From: Bdellovibrionales bacterium
Lineage (GTDB): Bacteria > Bdellovibrionota > JAFGOL01
Direction: 5' to 3'
Assembly (NCBI GenBank): GCA_022710165.1
Contig: JAKLHL010000112.1
Location: forward strand, 1 to 5,433
DNA length: 5,433 nucleotides
A program made the translations under genes and the position numbers. Below, in pieces: positions 1 through 5,433 of the stretch; the stretch's first letter is position 1; each line of letters starts with the position of its first letter. The notes below the pieces were generated by a model, which was not told where the DNA came from, ran no database searches, and was given only the letters and a program-made list of their open reading frames with translations.

Positions 1-1223
1 CCATCTGGAAACACTTTTTTAGAAAGCATCCCTTCAGAGTTGTATTCAAATCTGGTTATATTGCCGTCATCATCAATGACAAGAGGTGTTGAGCAGCACA
101 TTGTGTAGACTGTGGTCTTTTGTTTTCCATTAGCCGCAGTTTCCCTTACCTTATAATCATAGAATGAACCGTCGGGCCTAGGTCTTTTCCAAAATTCGTA
201 TTTCTCAGAAAAAGCCTCTTTACCGAATTTCTTTATTACATCCACCGATGAATAGTTCTGGTTCTTCTCTTTGTCTTCTGAGAACTCCAGGAAAGTTTCC
301 CATCCATCCTCTGTCTTTTGATATATTGCTCGGCCGGTGTTACCTTCATAGCGAACTATTATCCTGGAATATTTCCCTGTCTTGGAAGGCAGGGTCACCT
401 CTACGACCTTGTGGTAGTTGTTATATTTGAACGAATAGATCTGGCCTGAAGTGTCCTTGGACCTTACAAGGTCCCCCTTATCGTCATAATCGTACTCACT
501 GACCTTGCCGTTAAAAAGGACTATCTTCTGCAGAAGGCCATTATCACTGAAGTAGAATTTCATCCATCTTCCAAGCTGGTCCTTTATTGAATCAAGCAGG
601 CCGCGCTGGTTATAAGCATAGATGAAGTAACGTCCGGATTTCATTTTTTGCCTTACTATCCTTCCGCCATCATCAAAATAATCCACAGTGCCGTCCACTC
701 TTTCCCTCAAATAACCGCCTTTGACCTTCTTTAATTTCTCTCCGACCCTTTCAATGCACTCCATCTGAGTGCCTTCTTTATGGACGTATCCGCTAAGACC
801 GTTCTTTTTTGCAAAGTCAAAAAGTACTTCTACATCCTCTAAAAGCCTCTCTTTCAATTTTGCCTCATAGGAGGCATCCTGTCCCTGTACATCCACGGAT
901 TTGATCATCCTGTCGACCACAGAAGATACCGTGTCTTTTTTCTTATCTATAAAGTGGCTTCTACCTCCACCTGAAAGTTCCTCTATCGTCACCATGCCAT
1001 TTATTGAATAAAGCTTCGGACCTAGAGTAGTACCCCATCCATAACCAAAAACACCCTTATCGTAACCAACGCTGTTGTAGTATCTTACGAGTTCAAGGCC
1101 GTTGCCTTCATTGATATCGTAGAACCTCATGAAGAAATTGCCGTTCTTTATCCATACGGTCGAATGCGCTTGTGTTACAAAGAACATAGAGACTGTTAAA
1201 GCAAAAAATAAGATCCTTTTCAT
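1..1223 (-). CDS. Exported RHS/YD-repeat-like protein (DUF6531-like N-terminus), 3' end beyond window
   Basis: The frame is open from ATG 1223 to the window edge, giving 407 residues with no stop, so the C-terminus is missing. Residues 1-19 look like a Sec signal peptide: KR, then a hydrophobic ILFFALTVSMFFV core, with likely cleavage after TQA19; no lipobox cysteine is seen. Residues 27-90 resemble the DUF6531 head of RHS proteins: NGNF, then LELVRYYNS (44-51), then GVFGYGWGTTLGPKLYSING. A charged, probably helical stretch follows (about 93-165). From about 180 on there are degenerate YD-type units, such as DYFDDGGRIV (181-190), YDYDDKGDLVRSKD (244-257) and DDDGNITRFEYNSEGML (384-400). Cysteines occur at 156 and as a pair at 376-377. 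ATG 1229 is an alternative start, but it lies only 2 bases from the Shine-Dalgarno. The gene follows tadB by 21 bases, so co-expression is likely. A role as pilus-associated adhesin, surface shell or exported toxin carrier is inference; any toxin domain would lie outside the window. Confidence 0.8.
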   Translation of the reverse strand, partial: MKRILFFALTVSMFFVTQAHSTVWIKNGNFFMRFYDINEGNGLELVRYYNSVGYDKGVFGYGWGTTLGPKLYSINGMVTIEELSGGGRSHFIDKKKDTVSSVVDRMIKSVDVQGQDASYEAKLKERLLEDVEVLFDFAKKNGLSGYVHKEGTQMECIERVGEKLKKVKGGYLRERVDGTVDYFDDGGRIVRQKMKSGRYFIYAYNQRGLLDSIKDQLGRWMKFYFSDNGLLQKIVLFNGKVSEYDYDDKGDLVRSKDTSGQIYSFKYNNYHKVVEVTLPSKTGKYSRIIVRYEGNTGRAIYQKTEDGWETFLEFSEDKEKNQNYSSVDVIKKFGKEAFSEKYEFWKRPRPDGSFYDYKVRETAANGKQKTTVYTMCCSTPLVIDDDGNITRFEYNSEGMLSKKVFPD

Positions 1224-1231
1224 CTTCATGA

Positions 1232-1237
1232 CTCCCT
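1232..1237 (-). promoter_or_regulatory. Ribosome binding site deciding the start of the RHS-like gene
   Basis: AGGGAG on the minus strand lies 8 bases before ATG 1223 but only 2 bases before the in-frame ATG 1229. Normal spacing favours 1223. The 21-base gap after the tadB stop has no room for a terminator and shows no hairpin, so the gene is probably read from the upstream transcript. Confidence 0.65.
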
Positions 1238-1244
1238 GATCGTT

Positions 1245-2138
1245 TCAGACCTTTATAGTTACTATCTTCTTTATCATATATCCGCCTATAACCTGCATCG
1301 TGAACATAACGCCGACCATAACAAGTCCAAGCGGTGTTGAAAAGAGCAGAGAGGTCTGCCCCGGATTGGAATAATATTGAACACCGAGCAAGGCAAAAGG
1401 CACTATCGTTATAACAACAGCCTGGAACAGACCTTGCGCCGTCAAGGCTTTTACCTTGGCTGAGAACTTGACCCTTTCCCTTATAGTATGAACTATAGTG
1501 TCAAAGGTCTCAGGAAGATTACCGCCGGTCTCTCTCAGTATCAGTATGGCCGTAGCGAACATATCAAGGTCCTCTATATCAAGCCTTTTTGAGAGGTTCA
1601 CAAAAGCTTCATCTATTGGAACACCGACCCTGTTCTGTGCAAGCAAAAGAGTGAACTCCTGCTTTATAGGATTAGGCATCTCGTCCACGACAAGTTGAAC
1701 AGCCTGTATAAGGTTAAGTCCGCTCCTTAATCCATTTGACATCAGCGTAAGAGCATCCACCATTTGAAGGTTAAATACCGAAGCTCTTTTATTCTTTATG
1801 TAGCTTATTATAGGTCCCGGCAACCTTGATACCATGAACCCTGTACCAAGGCCCACTATCATTCCAGCTATATAGTTGGGCAGGAAAAGAACGAACATCA
1901 CAAAGCCAAAACCAAGTGTACCACCGTACATCAGTATAACTGCCGTCCTCTTATTTATTTCTATGAAAATGGAGTCCAGCTCTCTTACCAGCCAATCGGC
2001 ACGTTCATCGAATTTCTGGTCCAGGTATTTTATGCCTTTTTTGGAATTGATAAGTATTACTATAAAGAACAGCACACCAACGACCACTATTAGGCCGATC
2101 TTATACAGACTAAAAAGGCTGGCACTCTCTTGATACAT
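1245..2138 (-). CDS. tadB: Tad pilus assembly inner-membrane platform protein TadB (T2SSF domain)
   Basis: This 297-residue protein has the usual length and layout of TadB, the polytopic inner-membrane protein that works with the CpaF/TadA ATPase to assemble or extrude Flp-type pili. Hydrophobic segments lie at about 14-30, 65-85, 88-107, 236-255 and 268-289. The T2SSF (GspF-like) cytoplasmic domain covers about 123-235. Family-like motifs are visible: VDALTLMSNGLRSGLNLIQAV (127-147), MPNPIKQEF (154-162), RETGGNLPETFDTI (202-215) and a KVKALTAQG (228-236) end before the fourth membrane segment. It begins 5 bases after the cpaE-cpaF stop and ends 21 bases before the RHS-like gene. TadC is a paralogue with the same domain; two membrane segments near the N-terminus and the position right after cpaF favour TadB. 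No TadC is found in the window. Confidence 0.88.
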   Translation of the reverse strand: MYQESASLFSLYKIGLIVVVGVLFFIVILINSKKGIKYLDQKFDERADWLVRELDSIFIEINKRTAVILMYGGTLGFGFVMFVLFLPNYIAGMIVGLGTGFMVSRLPGPIISYIKNKRASVFNLQMVDALTLMSNGLRSGLNLIQAVQLVVDEMPNPIKQEFTLLLAQNRVGVPIDEAFVNLSKRLDIEDLDMFATAILILRETGGNLPETFDTIVHTIRERVKFSAKVKALTAQGLFQAVVITIVPFALLGVQYYSNPGQTSLLFSTPLGLVMVGVMFTMQVIGGYMIKKIVTIKV

Positions 2139-2142
2139 CTAC

Positions 2143-2150
2143 ATCACCCC
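2143..2150 (-). promoter_or_regulatory. Ribosome binding site for tadB overlapping the upstream stop codon
   Basis: GGGGTGAT on the minus strand resembles the extended Shine-Dalgarno GGAGGTGAT and contains the TGA stop of the upstream gene (2146-2144). The GGGG core is 8 bases before ATG 2138. A second ATG at 2144 overlaps the stop and is followed at once by TAG, so it cannot start a protein. The layout suggests translational coupling between the ATPase and tadB. Confidence 0.6.
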
Positions 2151-4303
2151 ACGCTAAAAAGACCTTTCGGTATTGATATACCTCTGCTCTCCAGCGTTTC
2201 TATGAACTTAGGTATGTAACCAGTAGCTACGAATTTCCCTATGACCTTGCCCTTCTCGTCCACGCCTGATTGTTTAAAAAGGAAAATATCATTAAGGACC
2301 AGTTCGTCCCCTCTAAGTCCGCCAACCTCTGTTATGTGTGTTATCTTTCTGGAACCGTCGCTGAGCCTAGTTTGCTGTATTACTATATTTATAGCAGAAG
2401 CTATCTGCTCCCTTATAGCTTTCGCAGGGAGATCCATCCCTGCCATCATGACAAGGGTTTCAAGTCTTCTTAAGCAGTCAGTAGGATTGTTTGAGTGTAT
2501 CGTCGTTAAAGAACCGTCATGGCCTGTGTTCATCGCCTGAAGCATATCCAAAGCCTCTCCCGAACGGCATTCTCCAACTATTATCCTGTCTGGCCTCATC
2601 CTGAGCGTACACTTAACAAGGTCCCTTATGGAAACCTCGCCTTCACCCTCTATGTTCGCCGGTCTTGCCTCCAGCCTTACGGTATGGTCCTGTTGCAATT
2701 TTAATTCTGCGGAGTCCTCTACTGTTATTATCCTTTCGTTATTTGGTATCATTCCGGAAAGTATGTTCAGCAAAGTTGTTTTACCGGAGCCGGTACCTCC
2801 GGAGATAAGCGAGTTCAACCTGCTCTCTATGACGGCTTTTAAGAATTCACTGATATCTTTGGTTAGCGACCCGAATTTTATCAGATCATCCATACCAAGC
2901 TTCTCTTTTTTGAATTTTCTTATCGTAAGTGTTGGCCCGTCGATAGCAAGAGGAGGTATTATCGCATGTACCCTGGATCCGTCCGCAAGCCTAGCATCAA
3001 CGTAAGGTGATTTCTCGTCTATCCTTCTGCCTATTGGTGCAAGTATCCTCTCTATGACGCCCATCAACTGCTGTGAACCTGTAAAGGTATATGGGGAAAG
3101 TTGTACCTTTCCATTACGCTCTATATAAATAATGTCAGGTCCGTTAACCATTACTTCGGACACAGACTCGTCGGCCAACAGGTCCTCTAAAGGACCAAGG
3201 GCTAGAGCCTCATCAAGTATGGATTTAATCAACTGGGCCCTGTCCTCTCTCGTCTTAAGGAAGTTCAAGTCCTCTTTTTCCAAAAGACTTATGACCGTCC
3301 TTTTAGTCTTCTCATAAAGTATGGTGAACTTGTTCGGATCGTCCTTTGATTCAAGATCCAGCTTCTTTAAGTCCATGTTATCTATGAGCGCTCTGTGTAT
3401 CTTTCTTTTAAGTCTTACATGCTCACTGACTATGCCTGCCTTTCTTTGTTTTATACTTAGTCCGTCAGACACAACCTGCCCAGGACCAGCAGCTTTTGAT
3501 ACAAGTGCCTCGTCCCTGCGGGGTTTATTTATGCCGTACAAGGAATCCAATATGCCCCTTTCCTGCAGCACTCGTGCTATCTGGAATATGTTACGCGCAA
3601 CAAGGCTCTTTGGGGCCGAAAGAAGCGCCGGCTTACCCTTTGTTATGGACGTTACACAAGTCTCTGCGTCTTCATGCACAGCACCCAATATCTGTATACC
3701 CAGGTTTGATTGAATGATCTGCGGGGTTATAGGACTTGCCGGATTGTACTTGTTTATGACTATCCTCATTACGTCAGGATGGAACATCAAACCGTTAAGG
3801 TCCTCTATTATCCTCTTGCTGTGCTTTAGAACTATGATCTCAGGGTTTGTTACTATCAATATTATCGTCGACATTTCAAGCACGGCAAGAACTTGTTCTG
3901 TCAATCTGCTCCCGCAGTCAACTACCGTATATGTATAGCTTGAAAGCGCTGCATCCATCACCCTTCTTACATCAACAGAACCTACAGCTCCGTAATCTGA
4001 TGTTTTCTCAACAAAAGGTAAAACTGATATTCCTGCAGGGTAGTTCGTTATGAATTCTTTAAGGATGGCTGGTGTTATCCTTCCAGAGACCTTTGTAACA
4101 TCGTAGAGGCTTCTTTTTGGTTTTATGCCGAGTATTACACCGTCGTCTCCACAGGTGTCAGGGTCTGCATCTATCAAAAGCACCTGCTTTTTTGTATCCA
4201 GCATGAATGACAAAGCAAGGTTGGTCGCAATAAGGCTTTTGCCGACCCCGCCCTTACCTCCGACCACAGCTACTAAATACGATCTTGATACACCCTCAGG
4301 CAT
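2144..4303 (-). CDS. cpaE-cpaF: Fused CpaE (TadZ)-like MinD/ParA ATPase and CpaF (TadA) secretion ATPase of a Tad pilus
   Basis: This 719-residue protein joins two normally separate Tad components. Residues 1-255 are a MinD/ParA-type ATPase: deviant Walker A GGKGGVGKS (15-23) with both lysines, LLIDADPDTCGDDG (42-55), and a Walker B-like strand TVVDCGSRL (126-134). CpaE/TadZ proteins usually carry a receiver-like domain before this; here the P-loop starts almost at the N-terminus, so that domain is absent. After a linker (about 256-285) comes a full-length CpaF: a helical N-terminal part (about 286-370), LLADESVSEVMVNG (375-388), Walker A GGTGSGKTT (502-510), Asp box ITVEDSAEL (526-534), Walker B RIIVGE (573-578) and His box GHDGSLTTIHSNNP (594-607). 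All expected motifs are present, so both ATPases look active. CpaF hexamers power pilus assembly at the inner membrane; CpaE/TadZ helps place the machine. ATG 4303 lies 8 bases after the secretin stop. Confidence 0.93.
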   Translation of the reverse strand: MPEGVSRSYLVAVVGGKGGVGKSLIATNLALSFMLDTKKQVLLIDADPDTCGDDGVILGIKPKRSLYDVTKVSGRITPAILKEFITNYPAGISVLPFVEKTSDYGAVGSVDVRRVMDAALSSYTYTVVDCGSRLTEQVLAVLEMSTIILIVTNPEIIVLKHSKRIIEDLNGLMFHPDVMRIVINKYNPASPITPQIIQSNLGIQILGAVHEDAETCVTSITKGKPALLSAPKSLVARNIFQIARVLQERGILDSLYGINKPRRDEALVSKAAGPGQVVSDGLSIKQRKAGIVSEHVRLKRKIHRALIDNMDLKKLDLESKDDPNKFTILYEKTKRTVISLLEKEDLNFLKTREDRAQLIKSILDEALALGPLEDLLADESVSEVMVNGPDIIYIERNGKVQLSPYTFTGSQQLMGVIERILAPIGRRIDEKSPYVDARLADGSRVHAIIPPLAIDGPTLTIRKFKKEKLGMDDLIKFGSLTKDISEFLKAVIESRLNSLISGGTGSGKTTLLNILSGMIPNNERIITVEDSAELKLQQDHTVRLEARPANIEGEGEVSIRDLVKCTLRMRPDRIIVGECRSGEALDMLQAMNTGHDGSLTTIHSNNPTDCLRRLETLVMMAGMDLPAKAIREQIASAINIVIQQTRLSDGSRKITHITEVGGLRGDELVLNDIFLFKQSGVDEKGKVIGKFVATGYIPKFIETLESRGISIPKGLFSVG
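3449..3538 (-). other. Interdomain linker joining the CpaE-like and CpaF-like halves
   Basis: Residues about 256-285 of the fusion are polar and low in conserved motifs (KPRRDEALVSKAAGPG, then VVSDGLSIKQ), as expected of a flexible hinge. They lie between the last helix of the MinD-like fold and the helical N-terminus of CpaF. No stop codon occurs here. The one in-frame GTG candidate (3472) has only a weak purine stretch, too close for a good Shine-Dalgarno, so separate internal initiation of CpaF is not well supported. Confidence 0.55.
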
Positions 4304-4307
4304 AAAA

Positions 4308-4313
4308 CTCCTT
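4308..4313 (-). promoter_or_regulatory. Ribosome binding site of the cpaE-cpaF fusion gene
   Basis: AAGGAG on the minus strand overlaps the TAA stop of the secretin gene (4314-4312) and lies 4 bases before ATG 4303. The spacing is slightly short, but no other start fits: the P-loop follows within 15 residues. The overlap suggests coupled translation of secretin and ATPase. Confidence 0.6.
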
Positions 4314-5433
4314 ATTTAACGTTAAAGTTCTCTTTTGCTCTCTTGCTTGCTTCTGCTGCAGAACTTATTATCTCTGGCGTTAGGAAAATAACGAACTGCG
4401 TCTTATTTCGTTGGAAACTCTTGGATCTTGTAAGGTCTATGATGACGTTACTATCGCCGGACCCTTCAGAATAACCTTTATACCCTATGTTCTGTATTAT
4501 TCCGCCGATGGCCGCTGTGTCACCAGACTTAAGATTCACAGCCGTCGAGATATTGTTGTTTGTGGTTATAGGAAGACCGTTCGCCGACATTGAAACAAGC
4601 TGGGAAACTTCTACTTTTACAGGGTTAAATCCTATATCCTGCGAGCTGTCCGCTATACCCAATATTTTAGGCGTCATCTCTATCTGTATACCGACTTTGA
4701 ACGTCTTGGCGTCCGTCTTTTCAGCGGTAGTAACAATATACGGATATTCAGTGACCTTGTTTATCGTACCGGTAGAGCCGTTCTCGATCGTGATGGCAGA
4801 CGTCTGGATCACTCGGCCTCTTTTTGTATCAACAGCGTTCTTAAGCTTAGGTATGAAGTTGCTGATAACTCCTGTTACAGTTGCTGTAAAAGGTTCTATC
4901 ACATTACCCTCTGCATCTTTGTTCTGTGTCGACCAGGTCATTGTTGCATTAGATGTATCTGTGTTAATGGATGGAGCCCAAGAGAAGCCAAAGTTGTCCT
5001 CGAAGCCCTTTGTTATTTCAACAAAGTAAACCACGACCTTTATGAGCTTTTCTGGTTTCTTTATGGCCTGTTTTACTTTTAAGAAGTCAAAATTAAGCAC
5101 TTCATCGGCGTTAGGCTCCCATAAAGTTCCACCGCCGCCTTCCTTAAGGTCGACGAACGGATTGTAGAAGTATTTAGGCAAATAAGCCCTCGCCTTGTTA
5201 ACTACATATTCAAGCTGATCGTTATCCTCTAGCGTGCCTTTAAGCACAAACTTCTCGTTGACCACTTCTACATGCACATCCGGCACACCTATTTCTTTCT
5301 CCATCTTTTCAGCGACAATTTTAAATAGTGTTGGGCTTAACTTGTACTGTATCTTGAACACCGGTTCAAAACCAGATATGACCTGATTTATCCTTGCTAT
5401 ATCATCAGGGAGCAGTATTTCTCCATCAAGGAC
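4312..5433 (-). CDS. cpaC: Tad pilus outer-membrane secretin CpaC/RcpA, 5' end beyond window
   Basis: The frame stays open to the window edge, giving 373 residues of the C-terminal part. A GTG at 5361 is an internal valine codon, since the 24 residues before it (VLDGEILLPDDIARIN...) continue family-like sequence. Counting from the window edge, residues about 30-85 look like the periplasmic BON-like domain of CpaC proteins (YKLSPTLFKIVAEKMEKEIG, then VVNEKFVLKGTL). Residues 131-155 hold the secretin-type strand VVVYFVEI and then the FGFSW turn. The pore domain follows: RGRVIQTSAITIENGSTG (205-222), IEMTPKILG (251-259), ISTAVNLKSGDTAAIGGIIQ (295-314) and a terminal NKTQFVIFLTPEII (343-356). Such secretins form the outer-membrane ring through which the Flp pilus passes. 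The signal peptide and true start lie upstream of the window. The next gene follows after 8 bases, with no cpaD between. Clear secretin; the CpaC subtype rests on the BON-like region and the neighbours. Confidence 0.9.
   Translation of the reverse strand, partial: VLDGEILLPDDIARINQVISGFEPVFKIQYKLSPTLFKIVAEKMEKEIGVPDVHVEVVNEKFVLKGTLEDNDQLEYVVNKARAYLPKYFYNPFVDLKEGGGGTLWEPNADEVLNFDFLKVKQAIKKPEKLIKVVVYFVEITKGFEDNFGFSWAPSINTDTSNATMTWSTQNKDAEGNVIEPFTATVTGVISNFIPKLKNAVDTKRGRVIQTSAITIENGSTGTINKVTEYPYIVTTAEKTDAKTFKVGIQIEMTPKILGIADSSQDIGFNPVKVEVSQLVSMSANGLPITTNNNISTAVNLKSGDTAAIGGIIQNIGYKGYSEGSGDSNVIIDLTRSKSFQRNKTQFVIFLTPEIISSAAEASKRAKENFNVK

Noticed and set aside
248..430. 60-codon plus-strand open frame opposite the RHS-like gene
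   Set aside because: It is short, has no family features, and lies antisense to a continuous 407-codon frame with clear RHS-like motifs.
1224..1244. Terminator or promoter between tadB and the RHS-like gene
   Set aside because: The 21-base gap holds only a Shine-Dalgarno-like sequence, with no inverted repeat, T-run or promoter boxes.
2142..2144. ATG overlapping the cpaE-cpaF stop as the tadB start
   Set aside because: It is followed immediately by TAG; the functional start is ATG 2138.
3470..3472. Internal GTG start giving a separate CpaF from within the fusion
   Set aside because: The upstream purine stretch is weak and too close, and the frame is continuous; low-level internal initiation cannot be excluded from sequence alone.
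2241..4319. Several plus-strand open frames of 60-130 codons opposite the ATPase gene
   Set aside because: All are antisense to a conserved coding region, have Ser/Leu-rich shadow-like composition, and lack domain signatures.
4487..5029. 180-codon open frame on the plus strand
   Set aside because: It lies fully antisense to the well-supported secretin gene, shows no recognisable domain, and its amino acid pattern is what a shadow frame of secretin codons would give.
4312..5361. GTG at 5361 as the secretin start
   Set aside because: The frame is open upstream to the window edge and the added residues continue CpaC-like sequence (GEILLPDDIARIN), and no signal peptide follows the GTG. The gene is simply cut by the window.

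Overview
The window is a single, densely packed block of four genes, all on the minus strand, read from position 5433 down to 1. It carries part of a Tad/Cpa-type (tight adherence, Flp-type IVc pilus) secretion locus. In transcription order: the C-terminal part of an outer-membrane secretin of the CpaC/RcpA family (4312-5433, 5' end outside the window); a 719-residue protein joining a MinD/ParA-like CpaE (TadZ) ATPase to a complete CpaF (TadA) secretion ATPase (2144-4303); a TadB-type inner-membrane platform protein (1245-2138); and the first 407 residues of an exported protein with a DUF6531/RHS-like head and degenerate YD-type repeats (1-1223, 3' end outside the window). Gaps between genes are 8, 5 and 21 bases, each holding or overlapping a Shine-Dalgarno-like sequence. 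No promoter or terminator is visible, so the block most likely lies in the middle of one operon.

The first three genes fit one machine: CpaF supplies ATP-driven force on the cytoplasmic side, the MinD-like domain would position or regulate it, TadB is its inner-membrane partner, and the secretin forms the outer-membrane channel. The presence of a secretin points to a bacterium with an outer membrane. The fourth gene is not a standard tad component. Its signal peptide, RHS-like head and position suggest a surface or exported protein made with the pilus, but this is inferred from context only.

The most unusual points are the CpaE-CpaF fusion, the lack of a CpaE receiver-like N-terminal domain, the RHS/YD-like gene sitting where tadC commonly follows tadB, and the absence of cpaD between secretin and ATPase. 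Codon choice (frequent ATA for Ile, AGA/AGG for Arg, moderate GC) and the unusual layout suggest a non-proteobacterial, poorly cultivated Gram-negative-type lineage. Omnitrophota or Elusimicrobiota would be my guess, at low confidence. There is no gene-free stretch over 300 bases, and I saw no RNA gene, mobile element or CRISPR array.
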